From the NCBI GenBank assembly GCA_017305835.1, contig JAFKJY010000063.1, positions 1 to 58,980 of the forward strand: a stretch of 58,980 nucleotides of DNA. Reading direction: 5' to 3'. Each line of letters opens with the position of its first letter. Position 1 is the stretch's first letter. The DNA comes from Hyphomicrobiales bacterium. Its GTDB lineage: Bacteria; Pseudomonadota; Alphaproteobacteria; Rhizobiales; Rhizobiaceae. The translations under genes and the position numbers were made by a program. Under the pieces are notes generated by a model. The model saw nothing but the letters and a program-made list of their open reading frames with translations. It did not search any database and was not told where the DNA came from. Positions 23,537 to 34,824 of this stretch are shown here, one piece after another.

Positions 23537-24001
23537 ATGGACCGTTTTCTGTCGAGTGCGGTGAACAGGATCGACGCGAAGGGTCGCGTTTCGGTCCCTG
23601 CGCATTTCCGCGCCATCGTGCAGAAACGGGGATATGGCGAGCTCTACGCGCTGCGCTCGCTGGACACGCCCTCGCTGGACGTCGGCGGGCCGGATCTGCT
23701 CGACGCGCTGGAGAAGCGGATCGGGCAGGAGGATCCCTTCCTGCAGACGGCGGACGACATGTCGCTGCTGTTCTACGGGGACGGGGCCTTCCTCAAGCTC
23801 GACCAGGACGGGCGCATCACGGTCAACGACTTCATCCGCGAGCAGACGGGCATTTCGCAGGAAGTTGCCTTCGTCGGGCGCGGGCATTTTTTCCAGATCT
23901 GGGAGCCGTCGCGCTTCGCGCGGCATGCGGAGGGCGCGCGCGAGCGGCTTCGCTCGCTGCGACGCACGGCTTCCATGCGGCAGGCGGGGGAACCGGAATG
24001 A
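23537..24001 (+). CDS. mraZ: Transcriptional regulator MraZ
   Basis: A 154-residue protein with two SpoVT/AbrB-like swapped-hairpin DNA-binding halves. The first starts [20 protein letters not shown] and the second contains [19 protein letters not shown]. MraZ forms a multimeric ring on TGGGN repeats and represses the dcw operon; four such boxes lie about 180 bases upstream. Start 23537 was chosen because it aligns with the family N-terminus; the in-frame upstream ATG at 23492 adds unrelated residues. Its TGA overlaps the rsmH start region (ATGATG), so the two are coupled. Confidence 0.94.
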   Translation: MDRFLSSAVNRIDAKGRVSVPAHFRAIVQKRGYGELYALRSLDTPSLDVGGPDLLDALEKRIGQEDPFLQTADDMSLLFYGDGAFLKLDQDGRITVNDFIREQTGISQEVAFVGRGHFFQIWEPSRFARHAEGARERLRSLRRTASMRQAGEPE

Positions 24002-25014
24002 TGGCGGGCCCCGGCGCGGATGACGCCGGTGGCGGACTGGCCCGCCACATTCCGGTCCTGCTGTCCGAAGTTCTCTCGGCGCTCGCGCCGCGGCCGGGCG
24101 AGACGATCGTCGACGGCACGTTCGGCGCCGGAGGCTACACCCGTGCGCTGCTCGAGGCCGGCGCCTCCGTAATCGCCACCGACCGCGACCCCGACGCGAT
24201 CGCGGCCGGCCGCGCGTTGGAAGCGGAAGCCGCGGGCCGTCTCAGGCTGGTCGAGGGGCCGTTCTCGCGGCTCGACGCGCTTGCCGGCGAGCCGGTCGAC
24301 GGCGTCGTGCTCGACATCGGCGTCTCCTCCATGCAACTCGACGAGGCCGAGCGCGGCTTCTCCTTCCGACATGATGGCCCGCTCGACATGCGCATGGCGC
24401 AGGCCGGCGCATCTGCCGCCGACATCGTCAATCGCGCCGGCGTGTCCGACCTCACCCGCATCTTCGGCCTGCTCGGCGAGGAGCGGCATGCGGGGCGCAT
24501 CGCGCGCATGATCGAGAAGCGCCGCGCCGAGCGCCCGTTCCTGCGCACGCGCGACCTCGCCGACGCGATCGAGCGGCTTGTCGGCCGCAAGCCGGGCGAC
24601 CGCATCCATCCCGCCACGCGCGTCTTCCAGGGCCTGCGCATCTTCGTCAACAACGAGCTGGGCGAGCTGGCGCGCGCGCTGCTTGCGGCCGAGCGCGCCC
24701 TGAAGCCCGGCGGGCGGCTCGCGGTGGTCACCTTCCATTCGCTGGAGGACCGCATCGTCAAGCGCTTCCTGGCGGAGCGCTCCGGCAGGGCGGGCGGCGG
24801 CTCGCGCCATCTGCCCGAGGCGAAGGGGCCGGCGGCGACCTTCGAGCGGCCGGCGGCGGCCGTCCCGCCTTCCGAGGCCGAGATGACGGCCAATCCGCGG
24901 GCGCGCTCGGCGCGGCTGCGCGCGGCCGTCCGCACCGCGGCGCCGGCACGCGGCGGCGAGCTTTCCGATTTCGATGTCCCGCTGATCGGCGGCGTGTCAG
25001 GAGCGAACCAGTGA
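23998..25014 (+). CDS. rsmH: 16S rRNA (cytosine(1402)-N4)-methyltransferase RsmH
   Basis: A 338-residue SAM-dependent methyltransferase (MraW) acting on the ribosomal P-site. Motifs are [14 protein letters not shown], the SAM loop [16 protein letters not shown], the ATDRDPDA strand, [20 protein letters not shown] and [17 protein letters not shown] tandem ATG at 23998 and 24001 overlaps the mraZ stop; a GGGGGAA site precedes them. The C-terminus runs to the GTG start of ftsL with a 4-base overlap. The dcw position immediately after mraZ is universal. Confidence 0.95.
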   Translation: MMAGPGADDAGGGLARHIPVLLSEVLSALAPRPGETIVDGTFGAGGYTRALLEAGASVIATDRDPDAIAAGRALEAEAAGRLRLVEGPFSRLDALAGEPVDGVVLDIGVSSMQLDEAERGFSFRHDGPLDMRMAQAGASAADIVNRAGVSDLTRIFGLLGEERHAGRIARMIEKRRAERPFLRTRDLADAIERLVGRKPGDRIHPATRVFQGLRIFVNNELGELARALLAAERALKPGGRLAVVTFHSLEDRIVKRFLAERSGRAGGGSRHLPEAKGPAATFERPAAAVPPSEAEMTANPRARSARLRAAVRTAAPARGGELSDFDVPLIGGVSGANQ

Positions 25015-25397
25015 GTGCGATCTTCCGTACGACGGACGTCGTCCTGATCGCCGCGATGGTGGCGGCGGCGGCGTTCACCTACAAGACCAAGTACGAGGCG
25101 GAGAACCAGCTCGCCGAGCTCAACCGCATCGAGCGGCAGATCCGGCTGGAGCACGACTCCATCGACGTGCTCAAGGCCGACTGGAGCCTGCTGACGCAGC
25201 CGGCCCGCATCCAGCGCCTCGTCGAGAACTACAAGGAGCAGCTCGCGCTGCAGCCGGTCGAGTCGACGCAGGTCGGCTCCATCTCCGAGCTGCCGCAGCG
25301 CCAGCTCAGCATCGAGGACCTGCTCGGGCGTGACGGCGGCATGCGCTCGGCCGCCGCCGCGACCGACGGCACGACAACGGGCGGGATCGGACGATGA
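25011..25397 (+). CDS. ftsL: Cell division protein FtsL
   Basis: A 128-residue bitopic membrane protein. A short cytoplasmic start (MSAIFRTTD) leads to one helix ([17 protein letters not shown]), then a periplasmic leucine-zipper-like coil ([33 protein letters not shown]). FtsL bridges FtsQ/DivIB and FtsW/FtsI in the divisome. The initiation codon is GTG 25011, within GTGA shared with the rsmH stop, and AGGAG lies 8 bases before. The C-terminal end is Gly/Thr-rich and probably disordered. It overlaps ftsI by 4 bases. Confidence 0.92.
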   Translation: MSAIFRTTDVVLIAAMVAAAAFTYKTKYEAENQLAELNRIERQIRLEHDSIDVLKADWSLLTQPARIQRLVENYKEQLALQPVESTQVGSISELPQRQLSIEDLLGRDGGMRSAAAATDGTTTGGIGR

Positions 25398-27115
25398 GGA
25401 TGTGGCCGCTTCCCTTCAGGCGGGTCCGGAGCGCCGCGGCGCCGGCCGATCCGGCGATCGTGGTCGAGGGCGCGCGCAAGTCCACCGGCGGGCGGGCGCG
25501 CACCCGCATGCTGATGACGATGGCCGTCTTCTTCGGCATGTACGGGCTGATCGCGGTGCGGCTCGTCTATTTCGGCCTGCTCGACCCGGCCGCCGACGGC
25601 GGCCCGGCGATCCACATCCAGGCCTCGCGGCCCGACATCGTCGACCGCAACGGCGAGGTGCTGGCGACCGACATCAAGACGGCCTCGCTGTTCGCCGAGC
25701 CGCGCCGCATCGTCGACGTCGACGAGGCGCTGGAAAAGCTCTCCAGCGTGCTGCCCGACCTCGACTACGAGCAGACCTACCACAAGCTGAAGAGCGAGGC
25801 CGGCTTCGTCTGGCTGCGCCGCCAGCTCACGCCGCGCCAGGAAGCCGACATCATGGCGCTCGGCATCCCCGGCATCGGCTTCCGCACCGAGAAGCGCCGT
25901 TTCTACCCGAGCGGCGAGACGGCTTCGCATATCGTCGGCCTGGTCAACATCGACAACCAGGGCATCGCCGGCATGGAGAAATACATCGACAGCCAGGGCC
26001 TTGCCGACCTGCAGCAGACGGGGCTGGCGGTGGCCAGGGACCTGAGGCCGGTGCGGCTGTCGATCGACCTCAGGGTCCAGCATATCGTGCACGACGAGAT
26101 CGCCGCCGGCATGGAGCGCTACCGTGCGATCGCCACGGGCGCGGTCGTGCTCAACGTCAAGACGGGCGAGGTGCTGGCGATGGCGTCGGTGCCGGACTTC
26201 GACCCGAACAACCCCTACAACGCCCATGAGAAGGACCGCCTGAACCGCATGTCGGCGGGCCTCTACGAGATGGGCTCGACCTTCAAGAGCTTCACCACCG
26301 CCATGGCGCTCGATTCGGGCAAGGTGACGCTCGGCAGCCGCTTCGACGCCTCGGTGCCGATCCGGATCGGCAACCAGACCATCCACGACTTCCACGGCAA
26401 GGGGCGGGTTCTCACCGTGCCGGAAGTGTTCATCTATTCCTCGAACATCGGCTCGGCGCGCGAGGCCGAGACGGTCGGCGTCGAGGCTCACCGCGAGTTC
26501 CTTCACCGCATGGGCCTTCTCGATCGCATGAAGACCGAGCTGCCCGAGGTGGCGCGGCCGACCGAGCCGAAGGTCTGGAAGCAGGTGCACTCGATCACCA
26601 TCGCCTTCGGCCACGGCGTCTCCACCACGCCGCTGCAGACGGCGGTGGGCAGCGCCGCGCTGATGAACGGAGGCTACCTGATCGAGCCGACCTTCCTGCC
26701 GAGGACGCAGGAGGAGGCGATGCAGACGGCCACGCGCGTGGTCAAGGAAAAGACCGGCCTCGACATGCGCTACCTCTATGCGCTCAACGCCGAGAAGGGC
26801 TCCGGGCGCGGCGCGCGGGTGCCGGGCTATCGCGTCGGCGGCAAGACCGGCACGGCCGAGAAGGTCGTCAACGGACGCTATTCCAAGACCCTCAACTTCA
26901 ACGCCTTCGTCGCGGCGTTCCCGATGGACGATCCGCAGTACATCGTGCTGACGATCGCCGACGAGCCGAAGCCGGAGAAGCCGGGCATGGGCGCCACCGC
27001 GGCCTCGAACGCCGGCGTCATGGCGGCGAACATCATCCGCCGGTCGGCGGCCCTGCTTGGCGTGCAGCCGGAATTCGGCCATGAAAATGCGGCCCTCCTC
27101 GTTTCCACGCACTGA
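25394..27115 (+). CDS. ftsI: Peptidoglycan D,D-transpeptidase FtsI (PBP3)
   Basis: A 573-residue class B penicillin-binding protein for septal cross-linking. A membrane anchor near residues 36-57 (LMTMAVFFGMYGLIAVRLVY) is followed by the pedestal domain (VDRNGEVLATDI). The transpeptidase domain carries S295-T-F-K (acylated serine), the SSN motif in YSSNIGSAREA and K484-T-G-T. The ATGA overlap with ftsL supports the start. Beta-lactams of the cephalexin/aztreonam type inhibit this family. murE follows after 48 bases. Confidence 0.96.
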   Translation: MRMWPLPFRRVRSAAAPADPAIVVEGARKSTGGRARTRMLMTMAVFFGMYGLIAVRLVYFGLLDPAADGGPAIHIQASRPDIVDRNGEVLATDIKTASLFAEPRRIVDVDEALEKLSSVLPDLDYEQTYHKLKSEAGFVWLRRQLTPRQEADIMALGIPGIGFRTEKRRFYPSGETASHIVGLVNIDNQGIAGMEKYIDSQGLADLQQTGLAVARDLRPVRLSIDLRVQHIVHDEIAAGMERYRAIATGAVVLNVKTGEVLAMASVPDFDPNNPYNAHEKDRLNRMSAGLYEMGSTFKSFTTAMALDSGKVTLGSRFDASVPIRIGNQTIHDFHGKGRVLTVPEVFIYSSNIGSAREAETVGVEAHREFLHRMGLLDRMKTELPEVARPTEPKVWKQVHSITIAFGHGVSTTPLQTAVGSAALMNGGYLIEPTFLPRTQEEAMQTATRVVKEKTGLDMRYLYALNAEKGSGRGARVPGYRVGGKTGTAEKVVNGRYSKTLNFNAFVAAFPMDDPQYIVLTIADEPKPEKPGMGATAASNAGVMAANIIRRSAALLGVQPEFGHENAALLVSTH

Positions 27116-27163
27116 TTCTGGCGGCGCGGGGATGGCGCCGCCGCCGTCCGAGATCGGTTTGGG

Positions 27164-28615
27164 ATGAAGCTCAGCGAATTCACCGGCATACTTCCCGTCA
27201 GCGGCGCGGCCGGCGACCTCGCGGTCACCGGCCTCACCGCCGATTCGCGGCAAGTGAAGCCCGGCTTCCTGTTCTTCGCGCTCTCCGGCACGAAGGCCGA
27301 CGGCGCGGGCTTCGCCGCCGACGCGGCCGGCCGCGGCGCGGCGGCGATCGTCGCCGCGCGGGGAGCCGTCAAGACGATCGGCAGCACGCCGGTCGTCGAG
27401 GTGGACGAGCCGCGGCTGGCGCTCGCGCTTGCGGCCGCGCGCTTCTTCGGCGGCCAGCCCGAAACGATGGTCGCCGTCACCGGCACCAGCGGCAAGACGT
27501 CGGTCGCCGCCTTCACCCGCCAGATCTGGGAGCATGCGGGGCTTGCCGCCGCCAGCATCGGCACCACGGGCGTGGTGGCGCCGGGGCGCGACGAATACGG
27601 CTCGCTGACGACGCCCGACCCGATCGCGCTGCACAGGCTGCTGCGCGAGCTCGCCGACGCCGGCGTCACGCATGCGGCGATGGAGGCTTCCAGCCACGGC
27701 CTCGACCAGCGGCGTCTCGACGGGGTGAGGCTCGCCGCCGGCGCCTTCACCAATCTCGGCCGCGACCACATGGACTACCACCCGACCGTCGAGGACTACC
27801 ACCGCGCCAAGATGCGGCTGTTCTCGGAGCTGCTGCCGAAGGGCGCGCCGGCCGTCGTCTTCGCCGACGACGCCTGGTCGGCGCCGACGGTTCGCGCGGC
27901 GAAGGCGCACGGGCTCGACGTGCTCACCGTCGGCCGCAAGGGCGGCCTGCTCACCCTGAAGCGGGCCGAGCACGAGCGCTTCCGCCAGCGCGCCGAGATC
28001 GAGCATGCCGGCCGGCTCCACGAGATCGACCTGCCGCTCGCCGGCGAGTTCCAGATCTCCAACGCGCTGGTCGCGGCGGGGCTGGCGATCGCCACCGGCA
28101 CGCCGGCCGAGATCGCGCTCGCGGCGCTGGAGAGGCTGAAGGGCGCGTCCGGCCGGCTGGAGCATGTCGGCACCAAGGCCAACGGCGCGCCGGTCTATGT
28201 CGACTACGCGCACAAGCCGGAGGCGCTGGAGAACGTGCTCGAAGCCGTGCGTCCCTTCACCACCGGCCGCGTCGTCGTGGTGTTCGGCTGCGGCGGCGAC
28301 CGCGACCGCGGCAAGCGGCCGATCATGGGCGAGATCGCGTCGCGGCTGGCCGACGTGGTGATCGTCACCGACGACAATCCGCGCAGCGAGGAGCCGGCCG
28401 CGATCCGCGCCGCGATCCTCGCCGCCGCGCCCGGCGCGCGCGAGATCGGCGACCGCCGCAAGGCGATCGGCACGGCGATCGCGCTGCTCGAGCCGGGCGA
28501 CACGCTCATCGTCGCCGGCAAGGGTCACGAGGAAGGCCAGACGGTCGGCTCCGTCACGCACCATTTCTCCGACCACGAGGAGGTGCGGCGCGCGCTGAAG
28601 GGGATGGCCGCATGA
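27164..28615 (+). CDS. murE: UDP-N-acetylmuramoyl-L-alanyl-D-glutamate--2,6-diaminopimelate ligase
   Basis: A 483-residue cytoplasmic Mur ligase that adds the third stem residue. The ATP loop is [13 protein letters not shown], the UDP-substrate region is TTPDPIALH and [13 protein letters not shown]. The acceptor-specificity motif reads [13 protein letters not shown] is the signature for meso-diaminopimelate rather than lysine, consistent with a Gram-negative wall. Its TGA overlaps the murF ATG (ATGA). Confidence 0.96.
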   Translation: MKLSEFTGILPVSGAAGDLAVTGLTADSRQVKPGFLFFALSGTKADGAGFAADAAGRGAAAIVAARGAVKTIGSTPVVEVDEPRLALALAAARFFGGQPETMVAVTGTSGKTSVAAFTRQIWEHAGLAAASIGTTGVVAPGRDEYGSLTTPDPIALHRLLRELADAGVTHAAMEASSHGLDQRRLDGVRLAAGAFTNLGRDHMDYHPTVEDYHRAKMRLFSELLPKGAPAVVFADDAWSAPTVRAAKAHGLDVLTVGRKGGLLTLKRAEHERFRQRAEIEHAGRLHEIDLPLAGEFQISNALVAAGLAIATGTPAEIALAALERLKGASGRLEHVGTKANGAPVYVDYAHKPEALENVLEAVRPFTTGRVVVVFGCGGDRDRGKRPIMGEIASRLADVVIVTDDNPRSEEPAAIRAAILAAAPGAREIGDRRKAIGTAIALLEPGDTLIVAGKGHEEGQTVGSVTHHFSDHEEVRRALKGMAA

Positions 28616-30036
28616 GCCACCTCTGGACATCCGAAGCGCTCGTCGCGGCGATGGACGGGCGTCCGGTCGGGCGCCTGCCGGAGGGCGTCTCCGGCATCTC
28701 GATCGACACGCGCACGCTGCGGCCCGGCGAGGCCTTCTTCGCCATCAGGGGCGACAAGTTCGACGGCCACGACTTCGCCACCGCCGCGATGGCGGCCGGG
28801 GCCGAGCTGCTCGTCGTCTCGGAGGCGCGGCTGCCCTCGCTCGGCCGGATGGCAATGCCGATGATCGTCGTGCCGGACGTGCTCGCCGCGCTCGAGCAGA
28901 CGGGAGCGGCGGCCCGCGCGCGCACCAGGGCGAAGGTGATCGCCGTCACCGGCTCTGCCGGCAAGACCACCACCAAGGAGGCGATGCGCCACGTCCTGTC
29001 GTCGGTCGGCAAGGTGCACGCCTCCGACAAGTCGTTCAACAACCACTGGGGCGTGCCGCTGACCCTGGCGCGCATGCCGGAGGATTGCGACTACGCGATC
29101 TTCGAGATCGGCATGAACCATCCCGGCGAGATCCGGCCGCTGGTCAAGCTGGTGCGGCCCCATATCGCCGTCGTGACGCTGATCGCGGCCGCCCATCTCG
29201 GCCACTTCAAGAGCCTCGACGAGATCGCGCGCGCCAAGGCCGAGATCTTCGAGGGCGTCGAGCCGGGCGGGCATGCGCTCATCAACCGCGACGATCCCCG
29301 CTTCAAGCTGCTCGACAAGGCCGCCAGGGCCGCCGGCGTCGCCCATGTCTGGGGCTTCGGCGAGAACAACCGCGCCCAGTTCAGGCTGATGAAATACAAG
29401 CCGCAGCCCGACAGCTCGGCGATCGCGGCCCGCATCGACGGGCAGGACATCTGCGCCAAGGTCGGCGCGCCGGGCCGCCACATGGCGCAGAACGCGCTCG
29501 CCGTGCTGGGCGCGGCGCATCTGGCCGGCGCCGACCTCGCCAAGGTGGCGCTGGCGCTCTCCGGCATCGAGGCCGAGCGCGGCCGCGGCCGCCGCCACAC
29601 GCTCGTCGCCTCCGCCGGCACCTTCACGCTGATCGACGAGAGCTACAACGCCAACCCGGCCTCGATGAAGGCGGCGATCGAACTGCTCGACGCCACGCCC
29701 GTGGGGCCGGGCGGGCGGCGCATCGCCGTGCTCGGCGACATGCTGGAGCTCGGCAGCCATTCGGCCAGGCTGCACGGCGCGCTGGCCGAGATCATCGCCC
29801 AGACCAACACCGACATGGTCTTCCTGGCCGGGCCGGAGATGAAGACGCTGGCCGAGGCGCTTCCCGTCGATTTCCACGCCGAATACCGGCCGGGCGTCGA
29901 GGAGCTTCAGGCGCTGGTCCTGAAGACGGTGCGGGCCGGCGACGCGGTGATGGTGAAGTCGTCGAACGGGATCGGCTTCTCGCGCATCGTCGACGCGCTG
30001 GCCAAGGCGTTCCCGGCCGCCAGAAACGCCGCATAG
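28612..30036 (+). CDS. murF: UDP-N-acetylmuramoyl-tripeptide--D-alanyl-D-alanine ligase
   Basis: A 474-residue ligase that joins D-Ala-D-Ala (made by Ddl, encoded downstream) to UDP-MurNAc-tripeptide. Seen: the N-terminal substrate domain [20 protein letters not shown], the P-loop [17 protein letters not shown], the central [11 protein letters not shown], and the C-terminal [20 protein letters not shown] and GDMLELG. The start overlaps murE by 4 bases. mraY begins 23 bases after the stop. Confidence 0.96.
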   Translation: MSHLWTSEALVAAMDGRPVGRLPEGVSGISIDTRTLRPGEAFFAIRGDKFDGHDFATAAMAAGAELLVVSEARLPSLGRMAMPMIVVPDVLAALEQTGAAARARTRAKVIAVTGSAGKTTTKEAMRHVLSSVGKVHASDKSFNNHWGVPLTLARMPEDCDYAIFEIGMNHPGEIRPLVKLVRPHIAVVTLIAAAHLGHFKSLDEIARAKAEIFEGVEPGGHALINRDDPRFKLLDKAARAAGVAHVWGFGENNRAQFRLMKYKPQPDSSAIAARIDGQDICAKVGAPGRHMAQNALAVLGAAHLAGADLAKVALALSGIEAERGRGRRHTLVASAGTFTLIDESYNANPASMKAAIELLDATPVGPGGRRIAVLGDMLELGSHSARLHGALAEIIAQTNTDMVFLAGPEMKTLAEALPVDFHAEYRPGVEELQALVLKTVRAGDAVMVKSSNGIGFSRIVDALAKAFPAARNAA

Positions 30037-30059
30037 GGTTCGAGAGGGGGCCCCGCAAG

Positions 30060-31142
30060 ATGCTGATGCTGCTCACGGAACTGTCCGAGCATTTTTCCGC
30101 GCTCAACGTGTTCCGCTACATCACCTTCCGCACCGGCGGAGCGATGATCACCGCCGCGCTGATCGTCTTCCTGTTCGGCCCCTCGATCATCAGCGCGCTG
30201 CGCATCCGCCAGGGCAAGGGCCAGCCGATCCGCGCCGACGGGCCGCAGACCCACTTCAAGAAGGCCGGAACGCCGACCATGGGCGGGCTGATGATCCTGA
30301 CCGGCATCCTCGTCTCGGCGCTTCTGTGGGGGAACCTTTCCAGCATCTACGTCTGGACCGTGCTGCTGGTGACCATCAGCTTCGGCGCGATCGGCTTCTA
30401 CGACGACTACATGAAGGTGACGAAGCAGTCGCATCTCGGCGTCTCCGGCAAGTTCCGGCTGGCGACCGAGTTCGTCATCGGCGGCATCGCCGCCTGGGTC
30501 ATCATGCGGGCCGGCCAGGCGCCGTTCTCGTCCTCGCTCACCTTCCCCTTCTTCAAGGAATGGATGATCCATCTCGGCTGGTTCTTCATTCCCTTCGCCG
30601 CCTTCGTCATCGTCGGCGCCGGCAACGCGGTGAACTTCACGGACGGCCTCGACGGGCTCGCCATCGTGCCGATCATGGTGGCGGCGTCGGCCTTCGGCGT
30701 GATCGCCTACCTCTCCGGCAACGCCGTCTTCGCCGACTACCTCCAGATCCATTTCGTGCCCGGCACCGGCGAGGTGGCCGTCATCCTCGGCGCGGTGGTC
30801 GGAGCGGGGCTCGGCTTCCTGTGGTTCAACGCGCCGCCGGCCGCCATCTTCATGGGCGACACCGGGTCGCTGGCGCTCGGCGGCCTCACCGGCACGGTGG
30901 CGGTTGCCACCAAGCACGAGGTCGTCATGATCATCATCGGCGGCGTCTTCGTCATGGAGGCGCTGTCGGTCATCATCCAGGTCGGCTACTTCAAGATGAC
31001 CGGCAAGCGCGTCTTCCTGATGGCGCCGATCCACCACCATTTCGAGAAGAAGGGCTGGACCGAGAGCCAGATCGTCATCCGCTTCTGGATCGTCGCGGTC
31101 ATCCTCGCGCTGGCCGGCCTCTCCACCCTGAAGCTCAGGTGA
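30060..31142 (+). CDS. mraY: Phospho-N-acetylmuramoyl-pentapeptide-transferase MraY
   Basis: A 360-residue integral membrane enzyme with ten helices that transfers phospho-MurNAc-pentapeptide to undecaprenyl phosphate, giving lipid I. Diagnostic segments are [14 protein letters not shown], the Mg-binding [33 protein letters not shown] and the loop [17 protein letters not shown] 30060 gives the expected 360 residues, so the much longer upstream frame is not used. murD starts 7 bases later. Confidence 0.96.
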   Translation: MLMLLTELSEHFSALNVFRYITFRTGGAMITAALIVFLFGPSIISALRIRQGKGQPIRADGPQTHFKKAGTPTMGGLMILTGILVSALLWGNLSSIYVWTVLLVTISFGAIGFYDDYMKVTKQSHLGVSGKFRLATEFVIGGIAAWVIMRAGQAPFSSSLTFPFFKEWMIHLGWFFIPFAAFVIVGAGNAVNFTDGLDGLAIVPIMVAASAFGVIAYLSGNAVFADYLQIHFVPGTGEVAVILGAVVGAGLGFLWFNAPPAAIFMGDTGSLALGGLTGTVAVATKHEVVMIIIGGVFVMEALSVIIQVGYFKMTGKRVFLMAPIHHHFEKKGWTESQIVIRFWIVAVILALAGLSTLKLR

Positions 31143-31149
31143 GGCGCCG

Positions 31150-32550
31150 ATGATCCCCGTCCGCAGCTTCGCCGGCAGGAAGGTCGCGCTGTTCGGGCTC
31201 GGCGGGTCCGGCATGGCGACCGCGCGCGCGCTCGCGGCCGGCGGGGCTCAGGTGGTCGCCTTCGACGACAATCCCGACAGCGTCAAGAAGGCAGCCGCGG
31301 AAGGGATCGCCACCGGCGATCTGCACGGGATCGACTGGAGCGGCGTCGCCTCGCTGGTGCTGTCGCCCGGCGTGCCGCTGACGCATCCAAAGCCGCACTG
31401 GTCGGTCGACCTGGCGCGCGCGGCGAACGTCGAGGTGATCGGCGACATCGAGCTGTTCGCGCGCGAGCGGCGGGCCTCGGCGCCGGAAGCGCCGCTGATC
31501 GCCATCACCGGCACCAACGGCAAGTCGACCACGACGGCGCTGATCGCCCACATCCTGTCGGCCGCGGGCCGCGACACGCAGATGGGCGGCAATATCGGCC
31601 GCGCCATCCTGTCGCTGGAACCGCCGGCGCGCAACCGCTTCTACGTGGTCGAGTGCTCGTCCTACCAGATCGACCTCGCGCCCTCGCTCGACCCGACCGC
31701 CGGCATCCTGCTCAACCTGACGCCCGACCACATCGACCGCCACGGCACCATGCAGCACTATGCCGACGTCAAGGCGCGGCTGGTCGAGGCGAGCCGCACG
31801 GCCATCGTCGGCGTCGACGACGCCTTCTGCGCCGGCATCGCGGAGCGGCTGGAGCGCACGGGGCGCGACGTGGTGCGCATCTCCAAGCGGCTGGCGATCC
31901 CCGACGGGCTCTACGCCGACGGCGAGAGGCTCATGATGGCTGAGCGGGGCAGGGCGCGGCCGGTCGCCTCGCTCGCCGGCATCGGCTCGCTGCGCGGCCA
32001 GCACAACGCGCAGAACGCGCTCGCGGCCGTCGCCGCCTGCCTCGCGGTCGGCCTCGGCGAGGCCGAGATCCAGGCGGGGCTGGCGAGCTTCCCCGGCCTC
32101 GCCCACCGCATGGAGCGGGTCGGCCAGAAGGGCCGCGTGCTGTTCGTCAACGATTCCAAGGCGACCAACGCCGATGCCGCGGCGCCCGCGCTGTCGAGTT
32201 TTTCGCGCATCTACTGGATCGCCGGCGGCCTGCCCAAGGAGGGCGGCATCGCCTCGCTCGCGGGACATTTCCCGAGCATCGCCAAGGCCTATCTCATCGG
32301 CGAGGCGGCGCCCGCCTTCGCCGCGACACTGGGCGAGGCGGTGCCCTACGAGATCGCGGGCACGCTTCAGGCTGCCGTCGAGCATGCCGCGCGCGACGCT
32401 TCGAGCGACCCGGCGGACGAGAGCGTCGTGCTGCTCTCGCCGGCCTGCGCGAGCTTCGACCAGTTCAGGAATTTCGAGGTCCGGGGCGACACGTTCCGGA
32501 CCGCCGTGCGCCAGCTCGATGGCGTGACGCCGATCGGAGGGACACACTGA
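31150..32550 (+). CDS. murD: UDP-N-acetylmuramoyl-L-alanine--D-glutamate ligase
   Basis: A 466-residue Mur ligase adding D-Glu. It has a Rossmann-like N-terminal domain ([20 protein letters not shown]), the P-loop [27 protein letters not shown], the flexible hinge [16 protein letters not shown] (here [10 protein letters not shown]) and the C-terminal [12 protein letters not shown]. The final A of its TGA is the first base of the ftsW ATG. About 30 residues longer than the E. coli protein, as is common in rhizobia. Confidence 0.96.
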   Translation: MIPVRSFAGRKVALFGLGGSGMATARALAAGGAQVVAFDDNPDSVKKAAAEGIATGDLHGIDWSGVASLVLSPGVPLTHPKPHWSVDLARAANVEVIGDIELFARERRASAPEAPLIAITGTNGKSTTTALIAHILSAAGRDTQMGGNIGRAILSLEPPARNRFYVVECSSYQIDLAPSLDPTAGILLNLTPDHIDRHGTMQHYADVKARLVEASRTAIVGVDDAFCAGIAERLERTGRDVVRISKRLAIPDGLYADGERLMMAERGRARPVASLAGIGSLRGQHNAQNALAAVAACLAVGLGEAEIQAGLASFPGLAHRMERVGQKGRVLFVNDSKATNADAAAPALSSFSRIYWIAGGLPKEGGIASLAGHFPSIAKAYLIGEAAPAFAATLGEAVPYEIAGTLQAAVEHAARDASSDPADESVVLLSPACASFDQFRNFEVRGDTFRTAVRQLDGVTPIGGTH

Positions 32551-33692
32551 TGGTGAGCCGTGTCGAACGCGGAGCCGTGGCGAACTGGTGGTGGACGATC
32601 GACCGCTGGTTCCTGTCGGCCTTCCTGGCGCTGATGGTGCTGGGCATCGTGCTCTCCTTCGCCGCGAGCCCGGCGGTGGCCGAGCGCATCGGGCTCGAGC
32701 CCTACCATTTCGTGACGCGGCAGGTGTTCTTCATGATCCCCGCCGTGGTGATCATGTTCGCCGTCTCCTTCCTCGACCCGCGCAACATCAGGCGGCTGTC
32801 GATCGTCATGCTTGTCGGCGCGCTGCTGATGATGCTGGCCGCGCTCTATGTCGGCGTCGAGGTCAAGGGCTCGCGCCGCTGGATCTATCTCGCCGGTATG
32901 TCGATCCAGCCGTCGGAATACATGAAGCCCGCCTTCGTGGTGATCTGCGCCTGGCTGTTCTCGGAGAACAAGCGCCAGCCCGACATCCCCGGCAACCTCT
33001 TCGCCATGATCCTGCTCGGCCTCGTCATCGCGCTGCTGGTGGCGCAGCCCGACCTCGGCCAGACCCTGCTGGTGCTCGGCACGTGGGGCGTGATGTTCTT
33101 CATGGCCGGCCTGCCGTGGCTGTGGATCGTCGCGCTCGGCGGCCTCGCCTCGGTCGGCGCCGGGCTGGCCTACAGCGTCTTCCCGCACGTCGCCGGCCGC
33201 ATCGACCGCTTCCTGACCGGCGAAGGCGACACCTACCAGGTCGACATGGGCCGCGAGGCGATGGTGCGCGGCGGCTGGTTCGGCCAGGGGCCGGGCGAGG
33301 GCACGATCAAGCGCATCCTGCCCGACAGCCACACCGACTTCGTCTTCGCCGTCGCGGCCGAGGAGTTCGGCCTGATCCTGTGCTTCGCCATCGCCGCGCT
33401 GTTCGCCTTCGTGGTGCTGCGCGGGCTGGCCATCGCCATGCGCGAGCACGACGACTTCAACCGCTATGCCATCGGCGGGCTGGTCACCATGTTCGGCTTC
33501 CAGTCGATCATCAATATGGGCGTCAACGTGCAGATCCTGCCGGCCAAGGGCATGACGCTGCCCTTCATTTCCTATGGCGGCTCCTCGCTGGTGGCGATGG
33601 CGATTGCCATGGGCATGGTGCTGGCGCTGACGCGCAAGCGGCCGGAGAAGCGCAAGCATATCGGCCTCACCCAGCCGGCGCCGGCCGAATAG
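32550..33692 (+). CDS. ftsW: SEDS-family septal peptidoglycan polymerase FtsW
   Basis: A 380-residue polytopic membrane protein of the SEDS family, which polymerises lipid II at the septum together with FtsI. The second and third helices contain the motif region [17 protein letters not shown]. The conserved loop reads [20 protein letters not shown], and catalytic-cavity residues lie in [10 protein letters not shown]. The C-terminal signature is [20 protein letters not shown]. Ten helices are predicted. Its start shares one base with murD. murG begins 7 bases downstream. Confidence 0.95.
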   Translation: MVSRVERGAVANWWWTIDRWFLSAFLALMVLGIVLSFAASPAVAERIGLEPYHFVTRQVFFMIPAVVIMFAVSFLDPRNIRRLSIVMLVGALLMMLAALYVGVEVKGSRRWIYLAGMSIQPSEYMKPAFVVICAWLFSENKRQPDIPGNLFAMILLGLVIALLVAQPDLGQTLLVLGTWGVMFFMAGLPWLWIVALGGLASVGAGLAYSVFPHVAGRIDRFLTGEGDTYQVDMGREAMVRGGWFGQGPGEGTIKRILPDSHTDFVFAVAAEEFGLILCFAIAALFAFVVLRGLAIAMREHDDFNRYAIGGLVTMFGFQSIINMGVNVQILPAKGMTLPFISYGGSSLVAMAIAMGMVLALTRKRPEKRKHIGLTQPAPAE

Positions 33693-33699
33693 GGCGCCG

Positions 33700-34824
33700 A
33701 TGGAGAAGGGCACCATCCTGCTCGCCGCCGGGGGCACCGGCGGCCATCTGTTCCCCGCCGAGGCGCTGGCGCACGAACTGGCGCGGCGCGGCTATGGCGT
33801 CGACCTCGTCACCGACAGCCGGGCCGAGCGCTTCGCCGGAAAATTCCCGGCGCGCGCCATCCATACGGTCGCGTCGGCGACCATCGGCGGCCGCAACCCG
33901 GTCGCATTGGCCCGCGCGGGCTGGACGATCTGGCGCGGCGTGCGCGAATCGACCGCCCTGATCAACAGGCTGAAGCCGAAGGCCGTGGTCGGCTTCGGCG
34001 GCTATCCGACGCTGCCGCCGGTCTACGCCGCGACGCGGCGCGGCGTGCCGACGATGATCCACGAGCAGAATGCCGTGATGGGCCGCGCCAACAAGGCGCT
34101 CGCCGCCCGCGTCGACGCCATCGCCGGCGGCTTCCTCAAGGCCGGGGGACGCTTCGCCGACAAGATCGTCGTGACCGGCAACCCGGTCCGCCCTGCCGTG
34201 CTGGAAGCCGCCGCCACGCCCTACGTGCCGCCTCTGCCGAAGGGCGAGTTCCGCCTGCTCGTGTTCGGCGGCAGCCAGGGCGCGCAATATTTCTCCGACG
34301 CGCTGCCGGCGGCGGTTCTCACGCTCGCGCCCGAGCTGCGCAAGCGGCTCAGGGTGACCCAGCAGGCGCGGCCGGAGGACGCCGCGCGCGTCGAGGCGGC
34401 CTACCGCGACAGCGGCGTGACGGCCGAGGTCTCGCCCTTCTTCAACGACATGGCGCGGCGCATGGCCGAGGCCCATCTCGTCATCTCGCGCTCCGGCGCC
34501 TCGACCGTGTCGGAAGTCGCCGTCATCGGCCGGCCGGCGGTGTTCGTGCCCTATCCGCACGCGCTCGACCATGACCAGGCGGCGAATGCCGCGGCACTCG
34601 CTGCCACCGGCGGCGCCGAGGTGCGGCCGCAGGCCTCGCTGACGCCGCAGGTTCTGGCCGGGCTGATCTCGGCCGCGATGGCCGACCCGGACGGGCTGGC
34701 GCGCAAGGCCGAAGCCGCCCGCGCTGCGGGACGGCCGGACGCCGCGCGGTTGCTTGCCGACATGGTTGAGGCTATTGCCTCGGGGACGTCCATACACGAA
34801 GTGAACAGGGGAGTGCGGCCATGA
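33700..34824 (+). CDS. murG: UDP-GlcNAc--MurNAc-(pentapeptide) pyrophosphoryl-undecaprenol GlcNAc transferase
   Basis: A 374-residue GT28 glycosyltransferase at the inner face of the cytoplasmic membrane that converts lipid I to lipid II. The first glycine loop is [20 protein letters not shown], the acceptor region is [11 protein letters not shown] and [13 protein letters not shown], and the UDP-GlcNAc pocket is [11 protein letters not shown] plus [23 protein letters not shown] 33700 lies 7 bases after ftsW. The stop overlaps murC (ATGA). Confidence 0.96.
   Translation: MEKGTILLAAGGTGGHLFPAEALAHELARRGYGVDLVTDSRAERFAGKFPARAIHTVASATIGGRNPVALARAGWTIWRGVRESTALINRLKPKAVVGFGGYPTLPPVYAATRRGVPTMIHEQNAVMGRANKALAARVDAIAGGFLKAGGRFADKIVVTGNPVRPAVLEAAATPYVPPLPKGEFRLLVFGGSQGAQYFSDALPAAVLTLAPELRKRLRVTQQARPEDAARVEAAYRDSGVTAEVSPFFNDMARRMAEAHLVISRSGASTVSEVAVIGRPAVFVPYPHALDHDQAANAAALAATGGAEVRPQASLTPQVLAGLISAAMADPDGLARKAEAARAAGRPDAARLLADMVEAIASGTSIHEVNRGVRP

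Noticed and set aside
25229..28630. 1133-codon open frame on the minus strand opposite ftsI and murE
   Set aside because: It is antisense to three unmistakable dcw genes, has Arg/Asp/Gly/His-biased composition from GC-rich codon complements and no domain.
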